A stretch of 64,000 bases of DNA from Burkholderia sp. Its GTDB lineage: Bacteria > Pseudomonadota > Gammaproteobacteria > Burkholderiales > Burkholderiaceae. Within the stretch, counting starts at the first letter, position 1, and every line of letters starts with the position of its first letter. The DNA lies in NCBI GenBank assembly GCA_031253835.1, contig JAIRVP010000032.1:1-64000 (forward strand), given 5' to 3'. The position numbers were made by a program, and so were the translations under genes. Shown piece after piece: positions 16,400 to 24,822 of this stretch. Below the pieces are notes generated by a model. That model did not search any database. It was given only the letters and a program-made list of their open reading frames with translations, and was not told the origin of the DNA.

Positions 16400-17602
16400 T
16401 CAGGCCTCGATGTCGATGTAGTGGCGGATGATGCTGCGGATCAGGTCGGCATCTTCCGTGCCGACCTTCGCGTAGAGCGTCGGGCCGGCGGCCGATTCGG
16501 GGTCGCCGGTGCGTAGCATCAGCTCGGCCCAGTCGAGCAGGCGGCGCGTCGAGAACGCGCTGGCCAGATCCTCGCGGACGAACGCGGCGCGGCAGTCGGC
16601 GGCGATTGCCGCGAGCGTGTCGGCCATTGCCGCCGACATCGCCGCGCCGAAGGTCCGCTGCAGCACGCGCGCCTCGTCGGCCGGCGGCAGGTAGTCGAGG
16701 TGGTACACGCGCCAGCGGTCGAGGAACGCTTCGTTCATCACGTTCGCGCCCTGGTACAGGTGGCGGAACTGCCCCATCGCGCCCACCGCGTTGGCGGTCG
16801 CGAACAGCCGGAACGACGGATGCGGGACGACGATCTCGTTGCCCTTCTCCTTCAGCAGCAGGCGGCCGGCCGGTTCGAGCACGGCGGTCAGCACCGCGAG
16901 GATCGCCGGTTCCGCGAAGTCGATCTCGTCGACGATGAGCCACAGCCCTTCGCGCATCGCGGTCGGCAACACGCCGTCGACCCAGATCGTCTCGCCGCCC
17001 TTGACGGTCCAGAAGCCGACGAAGTCGCCGACCGTCGTCTGGCCGTTCATGTTCGAGCGCAGCACGCCGTGGCCGGCTTGCGCGGCGGCCTGTTCGATGA
17101 GGCTCGTCTTGCCGGTGCCGGTATGGCCGATCAGCAGGATGCGGCGGTTCTCGACGATGTCTTCGAGCACGTTCGTCGTGCGCGCGGTGAACAGGTAGGC
17201 CGGGTTCGCAGGCGGCACGAGCGGCCCGCCCGGGCCGCGCGGCATCGGCACGCCGCCTACGTGCGCGGTGTGCGTCGCATCGACGGCCACCGCCGGTCGC
17301 GACGCGTGCGCGCGCCGCAGGTCCTGCATGAAGCCGTCGCGATGGGCGGGGGCCGCGCGGTCATCTGCTTCGCGCCGGACGAAACCCTCCCGAAGCCACT
17401 TGTGCAGCTTCGCGTCGAGGTTGTCCGCGTCGACGACCGTATCGACCGACGTGCTGCCGTCGGGCCGGTGATGCTGGATCCGGTACATGTGCGCGCGTTC
17501 GGAACGGCTGACGACCCATTGTCCGGCGGACGGATCGGCCAGTTGCCGATAGACGCCGAGTACCGACGGGGCGGAGGAGGAAGGGGCAGCGGGTGCGTTC
17601 AT
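16400..17602 (-). CDS. CobS/MoxR-like AAA+ ATPase
   Basis: The 400-residue protein carries a Walker A motif GHTGTGKT (residues 159-166), a Walker B LWLIVDEIDFAEP and a sensor-1 asparagine in RLFATANAVG. The DEIDFA/NAVG pattern is that of CobS and MoxR-type chaperone ATPases. The N-terminal 130 residues form an extra domain (LGVYRQLADPSAGQWVVSRS..) not seen in plain CobS. It is encoded directly before the VWA partner (gap 4 nt), so the two surely act together, using ATP to remodel or load cofactor into an unidentified protein. Confidence 0.88.
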   Translation of the reverse strand: MNAPAAPSSSAPSVLGVYRQLADPSAGQWVVSRSERAHMYRIQHHRPDGSTSVDTVVDADNLDAKLHKWLREGFVRREADDRAAPAHRDGFMQDLRRAHASRPAVAVDATHTAHVGGVPMPRGPGGPLVPPANPAYLFTARTTNVLEDIVENRRILLIGHTGTGKTSLIEQAAAQAGHGVLRSNMNGQTTVGDFVGFWTVKGGETIWVDGVLPTAMREGLWLIVDEIDFAEPAILAVLTAVLEPAGRLLLKEKGNEIVVPHPSFRLFATANAVGAMGQFRHLYQGANVMNEAFLDRWRVYHLDYLPPADEARVLQRTFGAAMSAAMADTLAAIAADCRAAFVREDLASAFSTRRLLDWAELMLRTGDPESAAGPTLYAKVGTEDADLIRSIIRHYIDIEA

Positions 17603-17752
17603 GGTGGCGGACGAGATTGGGCGGCCGGCGCTTCATGTCTTCGATGCATCGCGTCGATTGTATAGTTTTGCCGCGACGGGCGACATGGGCGCGGGAATCG
17701 TCCCGCCGCGAATTGTGCGCCGGTCGTCGAATCCGGCGAAGGAGAGTGGAAC

Positions 17753-18277
17753 GTGACAGTGACAGAAACGGACGAACGGGTGATACGCCGCGCCAGCGTG
17801 CTGGATGTGCCGGCGGTGCTGGGGATCTTCGACGAGGTGATCGCCTGGTTCGTCGCCATCGGCAACGACGGGCAATGGGGCCGCGAGCCGTGGTCGACGT
17901 CGCCCAAGCGGATTGCGCTCGTGACCGAAGCCTGTGCGCTGCCCGAAGCGTGGGTGGCGGAAGGGCCGGACGGCCGCATTCTGGGCGCGTTGATCCTGGG
18001 CGAGTCCATGCCCTACGTGCCTGCCGCAACCGAGCCGGAAATCTACGTGAGAGTGCTGGTGGCGGGGCGCGACGCACGGGCGCGCGGTGTCGGCCGGCAC
18101 CTGATGGCCTTTGCGGACGAGCGTGCCCGGGCGGCCGGGGTGGCGCGCCTGCGCGTGGACTGCTACGGCGGCGGGGCGGGGGCGCTGGTGCGTTTTTACG
18201 AGTCCTGCGGGTATGAGCGAATCTCCACCTTCGACGTGGACGGTTGGCCGGGGCAGTTGCTGGGGCGCCGTGTGTGA
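17753..18277 (+). CDS. GNAT family N-acetyltransferase
   Basis: The 174-residue protein shows the GNAT fold: an N-terminal IRRASVLDVPAVLGIFDEV, a central EIYVRVLVAGRDARARGVGRHLMAFADERA that contains the acetyl-CoA loop (RxxGVGRxL), and the terminal LVRFYESCGYERI unit. It transfers an acetyl group from acetyl-CoA to an unknown amine. It starts at GTG, 7 nt after GGAGAG. It is divergent from the AAA gene, with 150 nt between them, and has no operon partner. Confidence 0.85.
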   Translation: MTVTETDERVIRRASVLDVPAVLGIFDEVIAWFVAIGNDGQWGREPWSTSPKRIALVTEACALPEAWVAEGPDGRILGALILGESMPYVPAATEPEIYVRVLVAGRDARARGVGRHLMAFADERARAAGVARLRVDCYGGGAGALVRFYESCGYERISTFDVDGWPGQLLGRRV

Positions 18278-18385
18278 CGGCGCCGGTCCGCGACCGGGCG
18301 TGAAAGGCGTGAAAGCATCGGCCGACGGACCGCGCGCCGTTGATGGACCGGCCTGCGGCCCGTTTCTCTGGTGCCGTCCGCTACG

Positions 18386-19603
18386 TCAGCGGGAAACGGC
18401 CGATTGCGCGACAGCGGGGCGTCGAGCCGACGCGCCCGGATGCGCGGGCGCCTCGTGCGCGTCTGGCGCAGCCGGCAACGCGACCCGCACATACAGAAAC
18501 GCGCGCCGTTCGCGATCGGGCAGCACCTGCGGCCCGTAGCTGATCTTCACCGCACCGTCGTCGATCTCGCCGGCCTGCGCGAAACGCCACGCGCGCGGAT
18601 CGCTGTCGAGCAGGAATTCGGCGCGTGCATACGCGTGCGGCTCGAACAGCTCGGGGATCGCCACGGCCCGCCCGTCCAGCTTGTCGAGCAGCGCGTCGAC
18701 GACGTTGAAGCCGTACCCGTCGCGCACGATGTCGCAGATGAAGCTGCCGGCGATGCGTGGATTCAGCTCGATCACGTGCGGCACGCCGTCGTGCACGATG
18801 CAGTCGAGGTGCACGGGCCCCCACGTGAGCCCGGCCGCCGCGGTCGCGCGCGTGCCGACGTCGATCAGCGCGCGCAGCGTGTCGGCGTCGAGATCGAGTT
18901 CGGACGTATAGCCGCGTTCGAGAAAACCGGCGCCGTGCCGCTTCAGCTTGCGCAGCGCGCCGACATAGCGGCCGTCGAAATACTCGACGCAGTATTCGCT
19001 GCCGCTCAGGAATTCCTCGATGACGACACGTTCGGTCGCAAGCGACTGCGCATCGGCGTGCGCGGCGGCAAGCGCATCGAGCTGCGCGCGCACGTCGGCG
19101 ATGTCCTCGCAGCGCCGCACGCCGTCGCTCGCCGAGCCTTCCGACGGCTTGACGACGACCGGAAAGCGCAGCGGATCGGCCGCGGCCGCGAGCGCTGTCG
19201 GCGCGGCCAGCGTGCCCGTGACGAACTGCGCGGCCGGGATGCCGTGCGCGGCGAGCAGCGCCTTCTGGTTCGATTTCGACACGGCGTGCGCGACGTGCCG
19301 CGCGTCGGGGCCGGGCAGGCCGAGCGCGTCGGCGACCCACGCGGCGGTGCGCGCATAGGTGTCGTGCGAGGTCGTCACGCGCAGCGTGTCGAGTTCGTCC
19401 GGAAAGCGCGTGCGCAGCCAGGCGGCGAGCGGGCCGGCGTCGGGCTCGAGGTTGACCGTCTCGACGGCGTCGGGAAACACGCCGTCGAGACGATGGCCGG
19501 GCGCGGTGACGACGGTCACGGCCAGCTGGCGCGCCAGCGCGGCGCGGACCAGCGCGACGCTGCTGCCGGTGGCGCGCGCGCCGATCACGATGAGTCGCTT
19601 CAT
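18386..19603 (-). CDS. ATP-grasp ligase (first of two in the cluster)
   Basis: The 405-residue protein starts MKRLIVIGARATGSSVALVRAA, a nucleotide-binding N-domain, then has the ATP-grasp core: FPVVVKPSEGSASDGVR, the strand VVIEEFLSGSEYCVEYF, and the metal-binding loop HVIELNPRIAGSFI. These motifs are typical of BacD-like L-amino-acid ligases, which join a carboxylate to an amine through an acyl phosphate. The substrate cannot be read from the sequence. I chose the internal ATG because the 33 residues before it look non-coding. The SBF-type permease gene ends 37 nt upstream on the same strand. Confidence 0.85.
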   Translation of the reverse strand: MKRLIVIGARATGSSVALVRAALARQLAVTVVTAPGHRLDGVFPDAVETVNLEPDAGPLAAWLRTRFPDELDTLRVTTSHDTYARTAAWVADALGLPGPDARHVAHAVSKSNQKALLAAHGIPAAQFVTGTLAAPTALAAAADPLRFPVVVKPSEGSASDGVRRCEDIADVRAQLDALAAAHADAQSLATERVVIEEFLSGSEYCVEYFDGRYVGALRKLKRHGAGFLERGYTSELDLDADTLRALIDVGTRATAAAGLTWGPVHLDCIVHDGVPHVIELNPRIAGSFICDIVRDGYGFNVVDALLDKLDGRAVAIPELFEPHAYARAEFLLDSDPRAWRFAQAGEIDDGAVKISYGPQVLPDRERRAFLYVRVALPAAPDAHEAPAHPGASARRPAVAQSAVSR

Positions 19604-19640
19604 GTCGGATCCTTGATCGGGGACGGGAGAAGGGGGGCGG

Positions 19641-20585
19641 CTAGCGCGCGCGCCGGCGCAGGCGCTGCGCTTCGAGGCGCGGCAGCAGGTGCTGGACGAC
19701 ACGCGGCAGCGTATAGATCGGCAACTGCGCGCACGTGAACACGAGCGCCATGGTCGGCGTCGCGGCCAGCCCGAGCGCGGCCCACATCAGGCCGACGTTG
19801 CGATTGGCGACGATCAGCGCGACGTTGAGCCGCGTGCGGACGTCGCCGGGCGTGAGCCCGTACGCGAGGAGCTGGAAGCCGGCATTGACCGCGAACGCGA
19901 GCGCGATCGCGCCCAATGCACGGTGCGGCGCGGCGATGATCGATTGCTGCATGCCGGCCATCGTGCCGAGCGCGAACACCAGCAGCGCGACGACGACGAT
20001 CGCGTCGATCGGCGTCGCATAGCGGTCGAGCCGCGAACCGGCAAACCGCCGCACGAGCAGCGCGACGCCCTCGGCGCTGCCGATCAGCAGCGCGAGCCGC
20101 AACGCGAGACTCAACGGCGAGATCGACACGGCGGCATCGTGGCTGAACCAGGCCGTCAGCAGCGGCGCGGTGAGCGGCACGAACACCATCGACGCGAGGG
20201 TGGCGACCAGCGCGACGCTCGCGTCGAGCGACAACATCCGCGCGATCGTCGACGTGCCGCTCGACGGTGGCGCGCAGTAGGCGATCACCAGCGCGACGAC
20301 CCAGTCGTACGGCATGCCGGCGACGCGCGCGGCGATGCCGAGCGCCACCGGGCACGCGATCATCGTCGCGGCGGGCAGCAGCAGCGACACGGCCGGCCGG
20401 CGAGCGACCGCGCGCACGGCGCCGGGCTCGACGCGCAGCAGCGTGCCGAGCACGAACAGGAACACGGTGACGGGCATCAGCGGCCGTGCGAGGGCCGCGA
20501 GCGGCGGCACGAGCAGCCCGAGGACGACGCCGCACGCGAGCACGGTCGGCCCGCGCCGCACCGTCGCGGCGATCAGCGCGCGCAC
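19641..20585 (-). CDS. SBF (bile acid:sodium symporter-like) permease
   Basis: The 314-residue protein is almost entirely hydrophobic, with nine or ten membrane helices. It has ALVIAYCAPPSSGTSTIARML in the first half and ALIVANRNVGLMWAALGLAATP in the second, the inverted-repeat layout of the BASS/SBF superfamily. Members import organic anions with sodium or export small acids. Its place between an ATP-grasp ligase gene and a divergent LysR gene suggests that it moves a precursor or the product of the cluster (inference). Confidence 0.8.
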   Translation of the reverse strand: MRALIAATVRRGPTVLACGVVLGLLVPPLAALARPLMPVTVFLFVLGTLLRVEPGAVRAVARRPAVSLLLPAATMIACPVALGIAARVAGMPYDWVVALVIAYCAPPSSGTSTIARMLSLDASVALVATLASMVFVPLTAPLLTAWFSHDAAVSISPLSLALRLALLIGSAEGVALLVRRFAGSRLDRYATPIDAIVVVALLVFALGTMAGMQQSIIAAPHRALGAIALAFAVNAGFQLLAYGLTPGDVRTRLNVALIVANRNVGLMWAALGLAATPTMALVFTCAQLPIYTLPRVVQHLLPRLEAQRLRRRAR

Positions 20586-20751
20586 GGGCGAACCTCGGGC
20601 CGGCGGCGAACGGGGGTGAAGCCGGGGCAGACAGCGAATGGCATGCGGATTCCTCGGAAGGGGGCGGCCGGCACCGAATACCCGCTAGGCTAATCCGGAT
20701 GATGAGCGAAGTAAAATGATATAAACTGAATCGGTAACAAGAGAAGCTGAT

Positions 20752-21627
20752 ATGAACATCCCTCTGCTCGAAACCTTTCGCGCCGTCGTGCAGGAAGGCA
20801 GCGCGTTGCGCGCGGCCGAACGGCTCGGCTGCACGCAATCGAACGTCACCGCGCGGCTGCGCCAGCTCGAGGAGTCGCTCGATGCGCCGCTGTTCGACCG
20901 GCACGGCAAGCGGCTGGTGCTGAACGATGCGGGGCGGCGGCTGATGCCGTATTGCGACCGCATCCTGCGCCTCGTCGACGAAGCGACGCAGGTGGTGCGC
21001 GAGACGCCGGTCGCGCGCAGCTTCCGGCTCGGTTCGATGGAAAGCACGGCGGCCACGCGCCTGCCGGCGCTGGCCGCCGCGTTGAAGGCGCGCGAGCCGG
21101 CGCTCGGTCTCGCCGTGCAGATCGGCAGCGAGCCGGAGCTGGCCGACGCGCTGCTGCGCGGCCGGATCGATGCGGCGCTCACCGCGCGCGCGGTCGTGCG
21201 GCCCGGATTGCGTTACGAGCCCGCGTTCGCCGAGGACATGGTGCTGGTGAGCGCCGCCACGGTCACGCGCCGGCAACTGCTGGCCGACAACACGGTGCGG
21301 CTGCTCGCGTTTCACGACGGCTGCCCGTACCGCGCGGTCGCGGAGCACTGGCTGAAGGCGCGCGGCGTCGCGATCGAATCGGTATCGTCGTTCGGCACGT
21401 TCGGCGCGATCCTCGGCTGCGTGGCGGCCGGGATGGGCGTCGCGATCCTGCCGAAGCGGATCACGACCGGGCACGTCGCGCGCAAGGAACTGCGCGCGCA
21501 TGCCTTCGACGATCTCGACAGCGTGACGACCTACCTCGTCACGCCCGATGAAGCGCCCGCGCTGCCCGAACTCGATGCGTTGCGCGCGGTGCTCGGCCGG
21601 CAGGCGGGCGCGCTGCTCGCGCGCTAG
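20752..21627 (+). CDS. LysR-type transcriptional regulator of the ATP-grasp cluster
   Basis: The 291-residue protein has an N-terminal winged helix-turn-helix (LLETFRAVVQEGSALRAAERLGCTQSNVTARLRQLEESL) and a substrate-binding domain (FRLGSMESTAATRLPALAAAL..., ending GMGVAILPKRI). The segment GSMESTAA is similar to the CysB/PtxR-like anion-binding loop. It is divergent from the permease/ATP-grasp pair and convergent with the second ATP-grasp gene. Its stop shares a CTAG with that gene. It probably regulates the whole locus in response to a pathway metabolite. Confidence 0.9.
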   Translation: MNIPLLETFRAVVQEGSALRAAERLGCTQSNVTARLRQLEESLDAPLFDRHGKRLVLNDAGRRLMPYCDRILRLVDEATQVVRETPVARSFRLGSMESTAATRLPALAAALKAREPALGLAVQIGSEPELADALLRGRIDAALTARAVVRPGLRYEPAFAEDMVLVSAATVTRRQLLADNTVRLLAFHDGCPYRAVAEHWLKARGVAIESVSSFGTFGAILGCVAAGMGVAILPKRITTGHVARKELRAHAFDDLDSVTTYLVTPDEAPALPELDALRAVLGRQAGALLAR

Positions 21628-22892
21628 GCCGGCGCGACCGCGCGTTCGTCCGCGAAGAAATCGGCCTCGATCTCGCGGATGCGCCGGCAATCCTCGAGCA
21701 GCCGCTCGAACGTCGGGCTGTAGAGGCCGACGGTGCCGAGCGCCGTCTGCAGGTCGGTGGTCACGCGCAGCGTGTCGCCCACCTTGATCCATTGCTTGAG
21801 CCCGACGAACGACGGCAGCGCCTGGATCGCCTGCCACGTGAAGTCCTGTCGCAGCACGCCGTTACGCGACGACAGCAGCAGCACGTGCCCGCAGTAGCCG
21901 CGGAAATCCGTCGGCGCGGCGGTTGCGCCGAACAGCCGCTCCGGATGCAGCACGGCCTCGACGGCGGCCGACACGTGATTCTCGCCGCTGACCGCGCTCG
22001 TCAGCCGCGGGTCGAGACTGCCGTGCAGCCGCGCGTTCAGTTCGACGATCGTCGGGCCGTCGGCCGTGTCGAACAGCTCGAGATGAGTCGGCCCGAAGCG
22101 CACGTCGAGCGCGTCGAGCACGTCGGCCGCGTAGTCGAGCAACGGCGCGTAGCGCGGGTCCGCATGATTCAGCACCAGCATCTTGTCGAGCCGCGGGGCA
22201 TGCGTGCGGTCGCGATGCACTTCCCACAGGCTGACCACGCGATGGCGGCCCTCGAACGACACCGAATCGACGATGTATTCCTGCCCCTCGGAATAGCGCT
22301 GGATCACGATGTCGTCGTTCGGCTGGTTGTACAGCGAACGGGTGGCCAGCACGTCGCGCGCGGCGGCCTCGACCTGCGCGAGCGTCCGGCAGATCTTCAC
22401 GCCGGCGACGCCCGCGCTGCGCGCCGGCTTCACGACGAGCGGCAGCGTGTCCTGCGCGCGCGCCCATTCGAGCGCTTCGTCGACCGATGTGCTGTGGAAG
22501 TGCGCCGGTGCGCGCAGGCCGGCCTGGCGGATGCGCTCGTTCATCGCGAACTTGTCGCGCCGCGCGGCCGATGTCGCGAGCGGGTTGCGGGTCGGCACGT
22601 CGAGCCGCTCGGCCAGCGTGTCGGCCAGCTCCAGCGCCGCGTCGAGGCCGTGCAGCACCGCGCCGATCCGCAGGTCGCCCAGTTGCGCAAGCGTCGCGTC
22701 GATGTCGCCGCGATGCTGGACCTGGCGGATGTAGTCGGACGGCACGAACTGGTTCCGGTAGATGTCCGGCAGATCGGGATCGCTGATTACGTGCACGCAC
22801 CGGATGCCGTACGCGCGAAACGCGGGCGCCAGGTAGGCGGCGGTCGACGCACCGTCGACGATCAGGACGGTATCGATGAAGCGATGCTGCAT
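21624..22892 (-). CDS. ATP-grasp ligase (second of two in the cluster)
   Basis: The 422-residue protein begins MQHRFIDTVLIVDGASTAAYLAPAFRAYGIRCVHV, followed by an ATP-grasp core with LVVKPARSAGVAGVKIC, DIVIQRYSEGQEYIVDSVSF and the metal loop PTIVELNARLHGSLDPR. It resembles amino-acid and peptide ligases and is not a close copy of the other ATP-grasp protein at 18386-19603, so the two probably catalyse different condensations. The start at 22892 is preceded by GAGG; the frame open upstream looks non-coding. The MFS exporter gene ends 52 nt upstream on the same strand, so the exporter and this ligase are likely co-transcribed. Confidence 0.85.
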   Translation of the reverse strand: MQHRFIDTVLIVDGASTAAYLAPAFRAYGIRCVHVISDPDLPDIYRNQFVPSDYIRQVQHRGDIDATLAQLGDLRIGAVLHGLDAALELADTLAERLDVPTRNPLATSAARRDKFAMNERIRQAGLRAPAHFHSTSVDEALEWARAQDTLPLVVKPARSAGVAGVKICRTLAQVEAAARDVLATRSLYNQPNDDIVIQRYSEGQEYIVDSVSFEGRHRVVSLWEVHRDRTHAPRLDKMLVLNHADPRYAPLLDYAADVLDALDVRFGPTHLELFDTADGPTIVELNARLHGSLDPRLTSAVSGENHVSAAVEAVLHPERLFGATAAPTDFRGYCGHVLLLSSRNGVLRQDFTWQAIQALPSFVGLKQWIKVGDTLRVTTDLQTALGTVGLYSPTFERLLEDCRRIREIEADFFADERAVAPA

Positions 22893-22944
22893 GGATGCCT
22901 CGCTCGGCTGTGGGATCGGTTGAAGGGTGTCGGTCGGAAGCGGC

Positions 22945-24375
22945 TCAGGCCCGCGTGCCGGTATCGGGCGCGTCGCCGGGCCAGCGCACGGCCACCCCGA
23001 TGCAGACGGCGACGAGCACGGCCGCGACGGCGAACGCGTGCGACGCGCCGGCCACGATCGCCGCGCCCTGGCCCGCGACCAGCGCGCCGAGTGCCGCGAC
23101 GCCGATCGCGGCGCCCACCTGGCGCGCGGTGTTGAGGATCGCGGAAGCCGTCGCCGAGCGGCCGGCCTCGACACTGCCGAGCATCGTCGAGGTCAGCGCG
23201 GGAATCGCGATGCCGCCGCCGATCGCCATCGCCGCGAGCCCCGGCGCCAGGAGCACATAAGGCGTGTGCGCGGCGAGCGTGTGCCACAGCCACAGGTAGC
23301 CCGCGAGCGATACGGCGAGGCCGGTGAGGACGGTTACGCGGAACCCGTACCGGACGGCGAGTCGCGCGCTCGCGATGTTGGCGAGCATGATGATCGTGAG
23401 CGGTGCGAGCGCGAGCCCCGATTCGGTCGCCGTGAAGCCGCGCGCGTTCTGGAAATAGAGGCTGAGCGAGAAGATCAGCCCGTAGAACGCGGCATTCGTG
23501 ACCGAGCCGATCGCCAGCACGCCGGGCACGCGCGCGATGCGGAAGAACGCGAGCTGCAGCATCGGCGCGGCCACGCGCCGCTCGATCGCGACGAACAGCG
23601 CGCCGAGCGCGGCCGAGGCGATCAGCGCGCCGGCCGCGTACGGGTCGCCAATGCCCTGCGCGCCGGCCCGGATGATCCCGCCGGTCAGCAAACCGAGTAC
23701 CAGTACCGCGACGATCTGGCCGGCCGGATCGAACAGCCGCGTGCGCGCGGCGGCCGAATCCTGCACGTGGCGCAGCGTGAGCCACAGCCCGATCGCGCAG
23801 ATCGGCAGGTTGATGAAGAAGATCGCGCGCCAGCCGAGCGAATCGATCAGCAGGCCGCCGAGCGTCGGCCCGGCCGCGCTGATCGCACCGCCGGTGGCGC
23901 TCCACCACGCGACGGCTTTCACGCGCGCGGCGGTGTCGTTCGCACACGCATGCGTGATGAGCGCGAGCGACGTGGGCAGGATCATCGCGGCGCCGACACC
24001 CTGCGCGACCCGCGCGGCAATCAGCGCGGCGAGCGACGGCGCGAGCGCGCAGCCGAGCGACGCGAGCAGGAACAGCGCGAGGCCGTACGCGAACAGCCGG
24101 CGGCTGCCGAAGCGGTCGGCCAGCGTGCCGGACGTCAGCAGCAGCGCGGCGAACGACAGCGTGTACGCGTCGACGATCCACTGCAGCCCGTGAATGCTCG
24201 ATCCGAAGGAATGACCGAGGCTCGGAATCGCGACGTTGACGACGGTCACGTCGAGCTGGACGATCGCGAAGCCGAGGCTCGCGGCCGCGACGGTCGGGAA
24301 GATCGCGCGCAGCGACGTGCGGGTTGCCGGCGCGGCGGCCAGTGCGCGGTCGAGCGCCGGAGCACGGTCGCTCAT
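22945..24375 (-). CDS. MFS drug-type exporter, DHA2 (14-helix) family
   Basis: The 476-residue protein has 14 predicted membrane helices and the DHA2 motifs: LDVTVVNVAIPSLGHSF (motif D1), LTSGTLADRFGSRRLFAYGL (motif A), RVAQGVGAAMILPTSLALI (motif B), and GPTLGGLLIDSLGWRAIFFINLPI (motif C, antiporter signature). It uses the proton gradient to export small molecules. Its position upstream of an ATP-grasp ligase suggests self-protection or product export. I chose MSDRAPAL as the start; the 32 residues before it are arginine- and proline-rich and look non-coding. Confidence 0.9.
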   Translation of the reverse strand: MSDRAPALDRALAAAPATRTSLRAIFPTVAAASLGFAIVQLDVTVVNVAIPSLGHSFGSSIHGLQWIVDAYTLSFAALLLTSGTLADRFGSRRLFAYGLALFLLASLGCALAPSLAALIAARVAQGVGAAMILPTSLALITHACANDTAARVKAVAWWSATGGAISAAGPTLGGLLIDSLGWRAIFFINLPICAIGLWLTLRHVQDSAAARTRLFDPAGQIVAVLVLGLLTGGIIRAGAQGIGDPYAAGALIASAALGALFVAIERRVAAPMLQLAFFRIARVPGVLAIGSVTNAAFYGLIFSLSLYFQNARGFTATESGLALAPLTIIMLANIASARLAVRYGFRVTVLTGLAVSLAGYLWLWHTLAAHTPYVLLAPGLAAMAIGGGIAIPALTSTMLGSVEAGRSATASAILNTARQVGAAIGVAALGALVAGQGAAIVAGASHAFAVAAVLVAVCIGVAVRWPGDAPDTGTRA

Positions 24376-24822
24376 TGCGGCGCCCGGTTCGGATGATCGG
24401 GGCGGCGGCAAACCGGCAACGACGCGTCGTATCCGGCGTCCTCGAAGAAGCAGCAGCGCGGCAGGCGGCATCGATTCATCTGGCGGGTTTCCGTGTGGCG
24501 GATGAAGGCAGGCGGCTGCGCGTCGGGCGTCGGCCGCATCGTCGGATCCGACAGAAAGCTAGCATCGACCCGCTAGCGAATACAAATAATAACCAGCGAT
24601 TTTTTAACAAGTATTCGTGTTAAAGGCCAGTGCGAGCGGCGCGGACGGCCGCGGCTGCGTTGCTGAACTTATATCGATAATTTTTGTTTGCAATCGAATT
24701 AATATCATTTCGCAATGCAATGACGGTCTCCTAGTCTTGTCGAGCGCTTCGCACCGAGGACGGCAGAGCGCGGCGGTTTCGCCCTACCGCTCTTCGACCC
24801 AGAATCTTTATACGAGAGACCT
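24376..24822. other. AT-rich divergent promoter region of the biosynthetic cluster
   Basis: About 450 nt between the MFS gene (minus) and the oxygenase gene (plus). The central part (about 24580-24725) is much richer in A and T than its surroundings. It contains an inverted repeat (24577-24617) and no gene. Both transcripts must start here. Confidence 0.55.
24577..24617. promoter_or_regulatory. Inverted repeat, possible regulator-binding site
   Basis: CGAATAC at 24577-24583 is repeated as GTATTCG at 24611-24617. The second arm lies inside a shorter imperfect dyad, AACAAGTATTCGTGTT (24607-24622). Two such sites in a divergent promoter are what a LysR-type tetramer would need. No direct evidence links it to the LysR gene at 20752. 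Confidence 0.4.

Noticed and set aside
14692..17602. Cobalamin cobaltochelatase cobS/cobT
   Set aside because: The family resemblance is real, but no cobalamin gene is nearby and the ATPase has an extra N-terminal domain, so I give only a CobS/CobT-like call.
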